A stretch of DNA of 64,000 nucleotides from Flavobacteriaceae bacterium UBA3356 (lineage in GTDB: Bacteria > Bacteroidota > Bacteroidia > Flavobacteriales > Flavobacteriaceae). The first letter of the stretch is position 1, and each line of letters opens with the position of its first letter. The notes below the pieces were generated by a model that ran no database searches, was not told the DNA's origin, and saw only the letters and a program-made list of their open reading frames with translations. Shown piece after piece: positions 1 to 8,499 of this stretch. The DNA is taken from positions 772,019 through 836,018 of the forward strand of contig DEQW01000003.1 of assembly GCA_002360635.1 (NCBI GenBank), given 5' to 3'. A program made the position numbers and the translations under genes.

Positions 1-283
1 TTCCTTTGTGACAAGTTGGCCCTTCTGGCTGTACTTGAACAAGCAGAGCGTCATTATCACAATCAACTTTTATGGAAACTAAGTTTAAAAAATTGCCACT
101 CTCCTCTCCTTTGGTCCACAGTCTATTTTTACTTCGGCTAAAAAAGGTTACTTTTTTAGTTTGATTGGTTTTTAAAAACGCCTCTTCGTTCATGTAGCCT
201 AGCATCAACACATTTTTAGTGATTGCATCTTGTATAATTGCCGGAACTAAACCGTTTTCGTATTTCGTATAATCTATTTGCAT
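1..283 (-). CDS. hisI: HisI(E), phosphoribosyl-AMP cyclohydrolase, C-terminus cut by window edge
   Basis: Reading the minus strand from the ATG at 283 gives an open frame to the window edge beginning MQIDYTKYENGLVPAIIQD. It contains the HisI signatures GYMNEEAF, FSRSKNRLWTKGEESGN and the metal-ligand region VDCDNDALLVQVQPEGPTCH. This domain hydrolyses phosphoribosyl-AMP, the third step of histidine synthesis. It starts 4 bases after the hisF stop, as the last gene of the his operon. In Bacteroidota the gene is usually a HisIE fusion with a C-terminal phosphoribosyl-ATP pyrophosphatase domain. That part would lie outside the window, so the fusion is inferred, not seen. Confidence 0.93.
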   Translation of the reverse strand, partial: MQIDYTKYENGLVPAIIQDAITKNVLMLGYMNEEAFLKTNQTKKVTFFSRSKNRLWTKGEESGNFLNLVSIKVDCDNDALLVQVQPEGPTCHKG

Positions 284-287
284 AACC

Positions 288-1043
288 TTATATTCTAACA
301 GGAATTCCCTGTGTTTGTAATTCTTTTTTTAATTCTGAAATCTCTATTTCCTTAAAGTGAAAAACACTGGCAGCCAAAGCAGCATCAGCTTTTCCTAATT
401 TAAAAGTATCTGTAAAATGATTTATAGTACCCGCTCCACCTGAAGCAATTATTGGAATACTGAGTGTTTCTGAAAGTTTTTTCAAAGCTTCATTAGCAAA
501 ACCGTCTTTGGTACCGTCATTATCCATCGAAGTGAAGAGAATTTCTCCAGCACCTCTTTTTTGAACCTCCAAAGCCCAATCAAATAAATTTAACGTTGTA
601 GGTTGCTTCCCTCCTACTAAATGTACAACCCACTCACCATCTATCTGTTTCGCATCGATTGCTACCACAATACATTGCGAACCAAATTTAGCAGCTAAAT
701 CGTTTATTAATTGTGGATTTTTAACTGCAGAAGAGTTTATTGAAACCTTATCAGCTCCATTTTTCAATAAAATAGCAACATCTTCCACACTCGAAATTCC
801 GCCTCCAACGGTAAATGGAATGTTTATAGCTTCCGCAACTTGTAAAACCATGTTTGCAAGGGTTTTACGGCGTTCTTCAGTAGCTGATATATCTAAAAAA
901 ACCAACTCATCGGCTCCCGTTTCAGAATATAATTTAGCTAATTCCACTGGATCTCCCGCATCACGAAGATTTACAAAATTTACACCTTTTACGGTGCGAC
1001 CATTTTTTATATCCAAACAAGGGATTATTCGTTTAGTTAGCAT
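288..1043 (-). CDS. hisF: Imidazole glycerol phosphate synthase subunit HisF
   Basis: HisF is the cyclase half of imidazole glycerol phosphate synthase. It joins PRFAR to ammonia delivered by HisH and releases IGP and AICAR. The 251-residue protein is full length for this (beta-alpha)8 barrel. The two catalytic aspartates lie in PCLDIKNGRTVKG (Asp11) and VAIDAKQ (about 130), and the phosphate-binding glycines in GGGISS and ASGGAG. It overlaps hisA by 11 bases, which suggests translational coupling, and its glutaminase partner hisH lies two genes upstream. Confidence 0.98.
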   Translation of the reverse strand: MLTKRIIPCLDIKNGRTVKGVNFVNLRDAGDPVELAKLYSETGADELVFLDISATEERRKTLANMVLQVAEAINIPFTVGGGISSVEDVAILLKNGADKVSINSSAVKNPQLINDLAAKFGSQCIVVAIDAKQIDGEWVVHLVGGKQPTTLNLFDWALEVQKRGAGEILFTSMDNDGTKDGFANEALKKLSETLSIPIIASGGAGTINHFTDTFKLGKADAALAASVFHFKEIEISELKKELQTQGIPVRI

Positions 1044-1761
1044 CTAGAATATATTTTTCAAGTTGTTTTAAAGATATTCTGTTTTCATAAATAGCTTTCC
1101 CTAAAATAGTTCCTTCACAACCTATTTCAGTAAGTTTGGGAAGGTCATCGAAGGTAGCAACACCTCCTGAAGCAATTAGTTTTAAATTCTCAGTTTCAGC
1201 TAAAATTTGTTTGTACAACTCAAACGAAGGGCCTTCTAGCATCCCATCTTTACTAATGTCTGTACAAATTACGTATTCCACTCCATCATCTTGATATTTT
1301 TGAATAAAAGGAATGACAAACTCATCACTTTCTTCTAACCAGCCACTTACAGCAACTTTTTCATCTTTTGCATCAGCACCTAAAATAATTTTGTCGCTAC
1401 CATATTTTTGTAACCAGTTTTTAAAAACATCTGGGTTTTTAACTGCAATACTTCCACCAGTTATTTGATTGGCGCCACTATTAAAGGCTATTTCTAGGTC
1501 TTTATCGCTTTTTAAACCACCTCCAAAATCTATTTGCAGATTTGTTTTAGAAGCTATTTCTTCTAAAACTCTGTGGTTAACAATATGGCTGCTTTTTGCC
1601 CCATCTAAATCAACTAAATGTAGATATTGTATACCATGGGCTTCAAACTGTTTGGCAATTTCAAGCGGATTTTCGTTGTATATTTTTTTTGTACTGTAAT
1701 CGCCTTTTGAAAGCCGTACACATTTGCCTTCAATGATATCTATAGCAGGTATTATTCTCAT
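1033..1761 (-). CDS. hisA: ProFAR isomerase HisA
   Basis: HisA isomerises 5'-ProFAR to PRFAR, the substrate of HisF/HisH. The 242-residue barrel is normal in length. It has the catalytic Asp8 in IIPAIDIIEGKCVRL, a second Asp in ILGADAKDEK, and the half-barrel phosphate motifs FGGGLKS and ASGGVAT that it shares with HisF. It starts 2 bases after the hisH stop and overlaps hisF, so it sits inside one transcript. Confidence 0.98.
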   Translation of the reverse strand: MRIIPAIDIIEGKCVRLSKGDYSTKKIYNENPLEIAKQFEAHGIQYLHLVDLDGAKSSHIVNHRVLEEIASKTNLQIDFGGGLKSDKDLEIAFNSGANQITGGSIAVKNPDVFKNWLQKYGSDKIILGADAKDEKVAVSGWLEESDEFVIPFIQKYQDDGVEYVICTDISKDGMLEGPSFELYKQILAETENLKLIASGGVATFDDLPKLTEIGCEGTILGKAIYENRISLKQLEKYILDAN

Positions 1762-1763
1762 AA

Positions 1764-2345
1764 TTAAATCGTTAAAAAGTTTTTTAATATTTTTTCTCCA
1801 GCAGCGCTACTTTTTTCTGGGTGAAATTGAACGCCATAGAAGTTATCTTTTTGCAATGCAGAAGAATAATCCCCGTCATAGTCAGTCATTGCAACGGTTT
1901 CATCGCAAATTGGGGCATAGTAGCTATGCACCAAATACATAAACTCGTTTTCTGAAATACCTTTAAATAAATCAGACTGTAAGTTTGAAATGGTATTCCA
2001 GCCCATTTGAGGAACTTTCAATGTATTTGAAAATCGTTTTACGTCAACGTCAAAAACACCTAAACCTTTCGTGTTTCCTTCTTCCGAAGAATTACAAAGT
2101 AACTGCATCCCTAAACAAATACCTAAAACGGGTTGTTTTAAGGTAGGTATGAGCTTGTCTAAGCCTGTTTCTTTCAGCATTTTCATCGCACTGTCGGCAT
2201 GACCTACACCCGGAAAAATCACTTTATCGGCAGTTTTAATCTCTTCTTCATTACTACTCAAAGCAGCATTAAACCCTAACCTTTCAATAGCAAACTGAAG
2301 GCTTTTAATATTTCCGGCGCCATAATCTATAATAACTATATTCAT
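1764..2345 (-). CDS. hisH: Imidazole glycerol phosphate synthase subunit HisH
   Basis: HisH is the class I glutamine amidotransferase that feeds ammonia to HisF. The nucleophile Cys77 sits in LGICLGMQLL, and the His-Glu pair of the triad in GVQFHPEKS near residue 172. The oxyanion-strand motif is FPGVGHA. The length of 193 residues is typical. Its start codon shares one base with the stop codon of hisB (TAATG type junction). Confidence 0.98.
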   Translation of the reverse strand: MNIVIIDYGAGNIKSLQFAIERLGFNAALSSNEEEIKTADKVIFPGVGHADSAMKMLKETGLDKLIPTLKQPVLGICLGMQLLCNSSEEGNTKGLGVFDVDVKRFSNTLKVPQMGWNTISNLQSDLFKGISENEFMYLVHSYYAPICDETVAMTDYDGDYSSALQKDNFYGVQFHPEKSSAAGEKILKNFLTI

Positions 2346-3481
2346 TACAATACGCCTTTTGTAGATGGTAAAATCATCTTGTCTATATCTCGCTTTACTG
2401 CAACTTTTATCGCTTTAGCAAAAGCCTTAAAAATCGCTTCTATTTTGTGGTGCTCGTTGGTTCCTTCTGCTTTAATATTAAGGTTAGCTTTAGCTCCATC
2501 TGTAAAACTTTTAAAGAAATGGTAGAACATTTCAGTAGGCATTTTACCAATCATTTCACGTTTAAAATCTGCTTCCCAAACCAACCAATTTCTACCACCA
2601 AAATCAATCGCTACCTGTGCTAAGCAATCGTCCATTGGCAAACAAAATCCGTAACGCTCTATCCCTAATTTATTACCCAATGCTTTTGAAAAAACTTCCC
2701 CTAATGCAATAGCCGTATCTTCTATCGTGTGATGCTCATCCACTTCTAGATCGCCTGTTACTTTTACAGAAAGGTCCATTTGACCGTGCCTCGCTATTTG
2801 ATCTAACATATGATCGAAAAAGGCAATTCCGGTGTCCATATCACCTTTCCCGGTTCCATCAAGGTTTAATTGTATTGAAATATCTGTTTCATTTGTTTTT
2901 CTATTAATTTCAGCCGTTCTAGTGTCTAATTTTAAAAACTCGTAAATAGCTTTCCAGTCATTGGTTTCTAATGCTATAACCGAGTTTAACTCCTCTTTTT
3001 GAACCGTGATTTCATTTGTTCCTAATTGCGTGTCGTCATTAATAAAAATGGCCTTTGAACCTAGGTTTTTAGCTAATTCTACATCGGTTAAACGGTCTCC
3101 AATTACAAAAGAATTTTCCAAATCGTATTCTTCTGAAAAGTACTTTTTTAACAATGCTGTACCTGGTTTTCGCGTAGGCGCGTTTTCGTGCGGAAAGGTT
3201 CTGTCTAGAAAAACTTCATTAAAAACAACTCCTTCATTCTCAAAAGCTTTCATAATAAAATTATGAACCGGCCAAAACGTTGCTTCTGGAAATGAGTCCG
3301 TGCCTAAACCGTCCTGATTGGTTATCATAACGAGCTCAAAGTCTAGCTCTTTGGCTATTTTAGCCATATATGTGAAAACTTTTGGATAAAACACCATTTT
3401 TTCAAAGGCATCAATTTGCTCGTCGACGGTTTCTTTTATTAGAGTTCCGTCCCTATCTATAAACAATACGTTCTTTTTCAT
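2345..3481 (-). CDS. hisB: Bifunctional histidinol-phosphatase / imidazoleglycerol-phosphate dehydratase HisB
   Basis: This fused enzyme carries two histidine-pathway steps. Residues 1 to about 165 are a HAD-type histidinol-phosphatase with the nucleophile motif DRDGT (9-13) and the distal GDRLTDVELA. From about residue 188 to the end lies the IGP dehydratase, with the two manganese-binding motifs DEHHTIED and NEHHKIEA. The length of 378 residues is slightly above the E. coli fusion (355). Its start and stop each overlap a neighbouring his gene by one base. Confidence 0.97.
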   Translation of the reverse strand: MKKNVLFIDRDGTLIKETVDEQIDAFEKMVFYPKVFTYMAKIAKELDFELVMITNQDGLGTDSFPEATFWPVHNFIMKAFENEGVVFNEVFLDRTFPHENAPTRKPGTALLKKYFSEEYDLENSFVIGDRLTDVELAKNLGSKAIFINDDTQLGTNEITVQKEELNSVIALETNDWKAIYEFLKLDTRTAEINRKTNETDISIQLNLDGTGKGDMDTGIAFFDHMLDQIARHGQMDLSVKVTGDLEVDEHHTIEDTAIALGEVFSKALGNKLGIERYGFCLPMDDCLAQVAIDFGGRNWLVWEADFKREMIGKMPTEMFYHFFKSFTDGAKANLNIKAEGTNEHHKIEAIFKAFAKAIKVAVKRDIDKMILPSTKGVL

Positions 3482-4530
3482 TATTGAAGTTTTTTTAAGG
3501 TGGTAATTAAAAGCTCATTTTCTTTTGGCGTTCCTACTGTAAAACGCAAAGTATTTTCACAAAGGGGTTGACTGCTACGATTTCGAACCACAATCCCTTT
3601 TTCTACTAATTGATCATACCGTTTTGTAGCATTATCTACTCGGCATAGAATAAAATTAGCTTCTGAAAGAATTATTTCAGTAATAAAATTTACTTGAAGA
3701 AAAGCTTTATATAACTTATTCTTTCCCATTATTAATGAATTAATTTCATTTTTTATATCTAGTGGATTTTTTAATCGATGTATAGCCTTTTCCTGTGTTA
3801 ATGAGTTGATGTTGTAAGGTGGTTTAATTTTATTTAAAACCGTTATTATTTCTTCGGAAGCGAAGCATATACCCAATCTAATCCCAGCCATTCCATACGC
3901 TTTTGATAGGGTTTGCGTAACAACCAAATTAGGATATTCAGTCAACTTTTTTGACCAACTTTCAGTTTCTGAAAAGTCGATATATGCTTCATCAATCACA
4001 ACCAAACCTTTAAAATTGTTTAATAGTTTTTCAACTTCAGCTTCAGAAAAAAGAGTCCCTGTAGGATTATTGGGCGAACAAAGAAAAATCATTTTTGTCT
4101 GCTCATCAACTGTTTCTAAAATAGCTGAAAGATTGGGTTGAAATGCTTCAGTTAACAGCACCTCCCTATTTTCAATATTATTAATTCCAGCGAGCACTTT
4201 GTACATTCCGTACGTTGGCGGAAGTGTGATTATATTGTCTTTTCCAGGCTCACAAAAAGCTCTAAAGAGTAAATCCAGAACTTCATCACTTCCGTTGCCC
4301 AAGAGTATATTTTTCTCTGAAACATCTTTAATTAAGCCGATTTCTTTCTTTAAAAGCCGTTGTTGCGGATCTGGGTACCTATTTACGCCGTTTTCAAAAG
4401 GATTTTCATTGGCATCTAAAAAAACCATAGATTCACTCGTTTCTGTAAACTCATCACGGGCAGAACTGTAAGGCTGTAACTTTGCGACATTGGGCCGAAC
4501 CAATTTATCTACATTGAATGTGTTTTCCAT
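3481..4530 (-). CDS. hisC: Histidinol-phosphate aminotransferase HisC
   Basis: HisC is a PLP enzyme that transfers an amino group from glutamate to imidazole acetol phosphate. The fold-type I signatures are visible: LLGNGSDEVLDLL, CSPNNPTGTL, VVIDEAYIDF, and the Schiff-base lysine at Lys210 in TQTLSKAYGMAGIRLG. The 349 residues are full length. The gene starts one base after the hisD stop and overlaps hisB by one base. Confidence 0.98.
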   Translation of the reverse strand: MENTFNVDKLVRPNVAKLQPYSSARDEFTETSESMVFLDANENPFENGVNRYPDPQQRLLKKEIGLIKDVSEKNILLGNGSDEVLDLLFRAFCEPGKDNIITLPPTYGMYKVLAGINNIENREVLLTEAFQPNLSAILETVDEQTKMIFLCSPNNPTGTLFSEAEVEKLLNNFKGLVVIDEAYIDFSETESWSKKLTEYPNLVVTQTLSKAYGMAGIRLGICFASEEIITVLNKIKPPYNINSLTQEKAIHRLKNPLDIKNEINSLIMGKNKLYKAFLQVNFITEIILSEANFILCRVDNATKRYDQLVEKGIVVRNRSSQPLCENTLRFTVGTPKENELLITTLKKLQ

Positions 4531-4531
4531 A

Positions 4532-5815
4532 TTATTGTAAGCTTTTTAAACGGATTGATACTGCATTTTTATGAGCTTCTAATCCTTCTGCTTCGGCCAT
4601 GGTTTCAATTGCAGGACCGATATTCTTAATTCCTTTTTCTGAAATTTTTTGAAACGTCATACTCTTTAAAAAACTATCCAAATTAACACCGCTATACTGT
4701 TTTGAATAGCCATTGGTTGGTAAAGTGTGGTTAGTGCCTGAAGCATAGTCACCAGCGCTTTCGGGTGTATAGTTGCCTATAAAAACAGAGCCTGCATTTT
4801 GAATATTCTTTACGAAATACTCTTCATTTTCTGAAATAACAATAAAGTGTTCTGGGCCATATTCATTAATCATTTCAAGCGCTTCTTCTTCCGTATCAAC
4901 TAAAATTAATTTTGAGTTTGAAATTGCTTGTGTTGCAATATCCTTTCTAGGTAGCTTTTCCAGCTGTGCTTCTACTTCCTTTTCAGTTTCAGCAATAATT
5001 TTTTTAGAAGTTGACACTAAAATTACTTGGCTGTCAGGTCCGTGTTCCGCTTGGCTTAATAAATCTGATGCTACAAACGTAGGATTAGCTGTTTCATCTG
5101 CGTAGATCAACAACTCTGATGGTCCGGCGGGCATATCTATGGCAACATTATACTTAGTTGCCAATTGTTTGGCAACGGTAACATATTGGTTTCCGGGACC
5201 GAATATTTTGTAAATTGAAGGAACAGTTTCAGTACCAAACGTCATTGCTGCAATGGCTTGAATACCGCCAATTTTATAAATTTTAGTAACGCCACAGAGT
5301 TTAGCAGTGTATAAAATAGCAGCGTTTACTTCTCCGTTTTTATCAGGTGGTGTGCAAAGCACAATTTCCTTACAACCAGCAATTGTTGCTGGAACAGCAA
5401 GCATTAAAATAGTGGAAAATAGCGGTGCAGAACCTCCAGGGATATATAATCCCACTTTTTGAATGGGACGTTTTTCTTGCCAGCAAGTCACTCCGTTAGT
5501 AGTTTCTACCGTTACACTCTCTGTTTTTTGTGCAGCGTGAAAGGTAGTAATATTCGTTTTTGCAATGTCTATTGCCTCTTTTAATTCAGAAGGAAGAGAT
5601 TTTTCTGCTTTGCTGATTTCTTCTTTAGAAACTAATAAATTGTCAGGTGTTGCTCCATCAAAAAGCTGTGTGTACCTTAAAACTGCGCTATCCCCTTTTG
5701 TTTTTACTTCATTAAAAATCTCATCGACAGTTTTTTCAATATCCGCAACAGTTTTCGTGGGTCTTTTAAGCACTGCTGACCAAGTGCTCTTAGTTGGATT
5801 TACTATCTTATTCAT
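4532..5815 (-). CDS. hisD: Histidinol dehydrogenase HisD
   Basis: HisD oxidises histidinol to histidine in two NAD-dependent steps with a bound zinc. The protein has 427 residues, the usual length. Diagnostic stretches are GLYIPGGSAPLFST, IFGPGNQYVTVAK, DMPAGPSELLI, LSQAEHGPDSQ and the C-terminal GSVFIGNYTPESAGDY followed by SGTNHTLPT. It overlaps the hisG stop by one base as the second structural gene. Confidence 0.98.
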   Translation of the reverse strand: MNKIVNPTKSTWSAVLKRPTKTVADIEKTVDEIFNEVKTKGDSAVLRYTQLFDGATPDNLLVSKEEISKAEKSLPSELKEAIDIAKTNITTFHAAQKTESVTVETTNGVTCWQEKRPIQKVGLYIPGGSAPLFSTILMLAVPATIAGCKEIVLCTPPDKNGEVNAAILYTAKLCGVTKIYKIGGIQAIAAMTFGTETVPSIYKIFGPGNQYVTVAKQLATKYNVAIDMPAGPSELLIYADETANPTFVASDLLSQAEHGPDSQVILVSTSKKIIAETEKEVEAQLEKLPRKDIATQAISNSKLILVDTEEEALEMINEYGPEHFIVISENEEYFVKNIQNAGSVFIGNYTPESAGDYASGTNHTLPTNGYSKQYSGVNLDSFLKSMTFQKISEKGIKNIGPAIETMAEAEGLEAHKNAVSIRLKSLQ

Positions 5816-6672
5816 TATGCTATCATTTTTTCAATAGGACATACTAAAATACCTTCAGCACCTATAGCTTTTAATTCTTCTATCACTTCCCAAAACTCCT
5901 CTTGATTCACAACCGAATGCATACTGCTCCAACCATCTTTTACAAGCGGTAAAATAGTTGGACTTTTCATACCTGGCAATAGTTTTGTGATTGCTTCAAT
6001 TTTATTGTTTGGGGTATTTAGCAAAACGTAGCGATTATCACGCCCTTTTAATACAGATTGAATTCGAAAAATTAATTTATCTAGCAGTTTACTTACTTCG
6101 CCACTTATTTTTGGTGATGCCGCCAATACGGCTTCACTTTTGAAAATGACTTCAACTTCTTTCAAATTATTTTTAAAAAGTGTGCTACCGCTGCTTACAA
6201 TGTCGCAAATTCCGTCAGCCAGACCAATATTGGGGGCAATTTCAACGCTTCCGTTAATAATATGTAAATCTGCAGTAATGCCTTTTTCGGCTAGATACTT
6301 TCGTGTGGTATTAGGGTATGATGTGGCAATTCTTTTTCCTTCAAAATCTTTTATACTATCATATTCGAAGAATTTAGAAACGGCTAATGATACCCGGCAT
6401 TTAGAAAACCCCAATTTTTCTTTTACGGTAATGTCATTTCCGTTTTCAACCAAAAGATTCTCTCCAATTATCGCACAATCTACTACCCCATCTTTTAAAT
6501 ATTGAGGAATATCTCCATTACGTAAATAATAGATTTCCAGCGGAAAGTTTTTTGCCGGAGCTTTTAACTGGTCCCTGCCATTATCTATGGAAATACCACA
6601 ATCCTTTAAAATTTTTAAAGACTCTTGGTTAAGCCTTCCTAACTTTTGTACTGCAATTTTTAATAGTTTCAT
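5815..6672 (-). CDS. hisG: ATP phosphoribosyltransferase HisG, long form
   Basis: HisG catalyses the committed step, ATP plus PRPP to phosphoribosyl-ATP, and in the long form is inhibited by histidine. I place the start at MKLLKIAVQKLGRLNQ (6672). An upstream in-frame start at 6717 would run through the attenuator hairpin and is unlikely. The 285 residues include the catalytic lobes (VDCAIIGENLLVENG, IVSSGSTLFKNNLKEVE) and a C-terminal ACT-like regulatory domain of about 75 residues with LPLVKDGWSSMHSVV. It is the first structural gene of the operon, so control by the leader at 6692-6818 applies to all genes down to hisI. Confidence 0.97.
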   Translation of the reverse strand: MKLLKIAVQKLGRLNQESLKILKDCGISIDNGRDQLKAPAKNFPLEIYYLRNGDIPQYLKDGVVDCAIIGENLLVENGNDITVKEKLGFSKCRVSLAVSKFFEYDSIKDFEGKRIATSYPNTTRKYLAEKGITADLHIINGSVEIAPNIGLADGICDIVSSGSTLFKNNLKEVEVIFKSEAVLAASPKISGEVSKLLDKLIFRIQSVLKGRDNRYVLLNTPNNKIEAITKLLPGMKSPTILPLVKDGWSSMHSVVNQEEFWEVIEELKAIGAEGILVCPIEKMIA

Positions 6673-6691
6673 TATTTTAATTTTAGTGCAT

Positions 6692-6724
6692 AAAAAAACC
6701 CGCCTGAGAATGCTCAAACGGGTT
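6692..6724 (-). terminator. Histidine operon attenuator (intrinsic terminator)
   Basis: On the minus strand a 12-bp stem (6713-6724 with 6697-6708, two G-U pairs) closes a four-base loop and is followed by a run of seven T at 6692-6698. It lies 25 bases after the stop of the His-rich leader peptide and 20 bases before the hisG start. This is the layout of a transcription attenuator: stalling at His codons would favour an alternative fold and let polymerase enter hisG. I did not identify the antiterminator pairing with confidence. Confidence 0.88.
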
Positions 6725-6749
6725 TTCGATATAGTTTATATAAATTTAA

Positions 6750-6818
6750 TTACAACATACCAATATTACCTCGCAAGAGCGTGGAGAATATATGATGATG
6801 TAATGCTATTTGTTTCAT
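6750..6818 (-). CDS. hisL: Histidine operon leader peptide with three consecutive His codons
   Basis: A 22-codon ORF on the minus strand begins MKQIALHHHIFS and ends RGNIGML. It holds three adjacent CAT codons at positions 7-9. It is followed by the intrinsic terminator at 6692-6724 and then hisG. Leader peptides rich in the regulated amino acid are the sensor of attenuation control, so this ORF probably acts through ribosome position rather than as a protein. Three histidines is fewer than the seven of the enterobacterial leader. Function is inferred from position and composition. Confidence 0.88.
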   Translation of the reverse strand: MKQIALHHHIFSTLLRGNIGML

Positions 6819-6828
6819 AAGTTGAGCA

Positions 6829-6836
6829 CAAAGCTA
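6829..6836 (-). promoter_or_regulatory. Candidate -7 promoter element of the his operon
   Basis: The minus strand reads TAGCTTTG, matching the Bacteroidota -7 consensus TAnnTTTG, 10 bases before the leader-peptide ATG. I see no clear TTG at the -33 spacing. If it is used, the leader mRNA begins only a few bases before its start codon. Confidence 0.5.
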
Positions 6837-6903
6837 AGCAAAAATGTTTATATTATTATTAATAAACATATAAATATTAAGTAAAATAAATACAATATTT
6901 TGT

Positions 6904-6911
6904 TAGATTTG
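6904..6911 (+). promoter_or_regulatory. Candidate -7 promoter element before the OmpA-like gene
   Basis: TAGATTTG matches TAnnTTTG and lies 56 bases before the start at 6968. No good -33 TTG is visible at 16-23 bases, so only the -7 part is supported. Confidence 0.4.
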
Positions 6912-6967
6912 TTTTTATAGAAATATAAGAAATAACTTACGTTCTATAAATCAATTTTTTACGTGCT

Positions 6968-7933
6968 GTGAGAAGTTTTTTAATCGCTTTTGTCATTTTC
7001 ATTATTTGGGCTTTTTTTGGGCTTTGGCTCTATTCATGGCTTCAGGCTGAAAATGAACCAACGGCTGTTCTAACCGATAAACCTCTCAAAAACACCGACT
7101 CAATTCAACTCAATGCGATTGATAGTGCTACGATAATGATTGATAGCATATCACATGTAAAGGACTCTATCCCAATAAACAACAATACTCCTATGATTGT
7201 GAAAAATGATGAAGGAGACATTTTGTTTCTATTTGAAGAAGGAATAATTTCACACAAAAACAGTACAGAAATAATTATACCTGATTCCAGCATTGATTTT
7301 AAGTACAAAATAAACACCTATTTAATAGAGCATCCAAATAAGGAAGTTCAAATTGTTTCCGTTTACAGTCCAGATGAAAATATGGAAACTCCAAACCTAG
7401 GAATACAACGAGGAAATAAAATAAAACAAATTTTAATACAAACTGGAGTTCCTTCAGAAAAAATTGTGGTAAAACCAGTTATTAAAGATGTTGTTTTTAA
7501 TGAAAATGAGTCATTTAACAACGTGTTTTCCTTTGCTTTTAAGCCCTTTGATAAAGATCGAATAGAAGAAGTTGAAGTCAACATCCCCGAGTCGGTAACC
7601 ATATATCCCAAATTTTCTGAAACTAGAATTATCGTAAACAATAATTTACGTAATTTGCTTGAAGATGTAAAATTAGCCTTTGAAAACAACCCTGAAATAA
7701 CTGTTGAAGTTATCGGGCATACAGACAATGTAGGAAATGCAAATGACAATTACCGTATGGGACTACAATACGCAAGACAAGTACGGTGGTATTTAATTTC
7801 AAAAGGAAATTTTGAAAAATCAGCAATTAAAGCAAGCTCGAAAGGTGAAACCGAACCAATTGACACTAACAACTCAAAGCGGGGAAGAAATGCCAATCGA
7901 AGAATAGAAATAGTCTATAATTATAATGGATAG
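6968..7933 (+). CDS. OmpA-family envelope protein with N-terminal membrane anchor
   Basis: The first 25 residues form a hydrophobic anchor or signal (LIAFVIFIIWAFFGLWLYSW). The region to about residue 200 is low-similarity periplasmic sequence containing what looks like a degenerate OmpA-type repeat (YLIEHPNKEVQIVSVYSPDE, then GIQRGNKIKQIL). Residues about 215-320 form a standard OmpA-like peptidoglycan-binding domain with VEVIGHTDNVGN, NYRMGLQYARQVRWYL and the Arg-containing RGRNANRRIEI. The predicted role is tethering to peptidoglycan. The start is GTG; no ATG fits the anchor. It overlaps the next gene by 8 bases. Why it is linked to a transporter is not known to me. Confidence 0.85.
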   Translation: MRSFLIAFVIFIIWAFFGLWLYSWLQAENEPTAVLTDKPLKNTDSIQLNAIDSATIMIDSISHVKDSIPINNNTPMIVKNDEGDILFLFEEGIISHKNSTEIIIPDSSIDFKYKINTYLIEHPNKEVQIVSVYSPDENMETPNLGIQRGNKIKQILIQTGVPSEKIVVKPVIKDVVFNENESFNNVFSFAFKPFDKDRIEEVEVNIPESVTIYPKFSETRIIVNNNLRNLLEDVKLAFENNPEITVEVIGHTDNVGNANDNYRMGLQYARQVRWYLISKGNFEKSAIKASSKGETEPIDTNNSKRGRNANRRIEIVYNYNG

Positions 7934-8489
7934 TATATTTAAATTCATAAACCAATTTCCTTCTCTAATAGGCATTTTTATTTTAATGTTTAGTTCTTTT
8001 CTTATTGGTTATTTTTCCGGTTGGTGGTTACAAAAAAAGAAAAGCAGAAAATTTATAAAAAAACTAAAAGGTGAAGTAAATGCCGCGAAATCACAACAAA
8101 AGGTAAACGACATTGAAACAATCTTCACTGAAATAAAACCTAAAATTGTTGAAGTTGTAAAACAAACCCAAAAAGAAATTGTCAACCCGAAAGACGTTTT
8201 GGAAAAAGCACGAACTAGCTTCGTTACCTACACAAAAGACAAACCAAAACTGAATTATGAAACAATTGGTTTTGCTCATAGTTTTGAGCGGGACGACCTC
8301 ACTAAAATTGATGGTATTGGCCCCTATATTGAAGAAAAGCTCAACGAAATAGACATCTTTACCTTTGAGCAAATAAGCAAACTTACACACTCTGATATTC
8401 GAGCACTTACCGAAATTATAGACTTTTTTCCCGGGAGAATTGAACGTGATGATTGGGTGGGTCAAGCAAAGTCTTTAATAGCTTACTAA
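7926..8489 (+). CDS. Membrane-anchored protein with helix-hairpin-helix-like domain
   Basis: Residues about 10-33 are one membrane segment (FPSLIGIFILMFSSFLIGYFS) followed by a basic stretch (KKKSRKFIKKLK), so the bulk is probably cytoplasmic. A charged linker follows. From about residue 118 comes a domain of the helix-hairpin-helix kind, DDLTKIDGIGPYIEEKLNEI then TFEQISKLTHSDIRALTEII, like those fused to ribosomal L21 or found in DUF4332-type proteins. Such domains often bind nucleic acid or mediate protein contacts; which applies here is unknown. The gene overlaps the OmpA-like gene upstream and ends 10 bases before the symporter gene, so the three look co-transcribed. Confidence 0.75.
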   Translation: MDSIFKFINQFPSLIGIFILMFSSFLIGYFSGWWLQKKKSRKFIKKLKGEVNAAKSQQKVNDIETIFTEIKPKIVEVVKQTQKEIVNPKDVLEKARTSFVTYTKDKPKLNYETIGFAHSFERDDLTKIDGIGPYIEEKLNEIDIFTFEQISKLTHSDIRALTEIIDFFPGRIERDDWVGQAKSLIAY

Positions 8490-8499
8490 AAAATAGTAT

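Noticed and set aside
6673..6717. Upstream extension of hisG
   Set aside because: It would include the terminator hairpin of the attenuator, and HisG proteins begin near MKLLKIAVQKLGRL.
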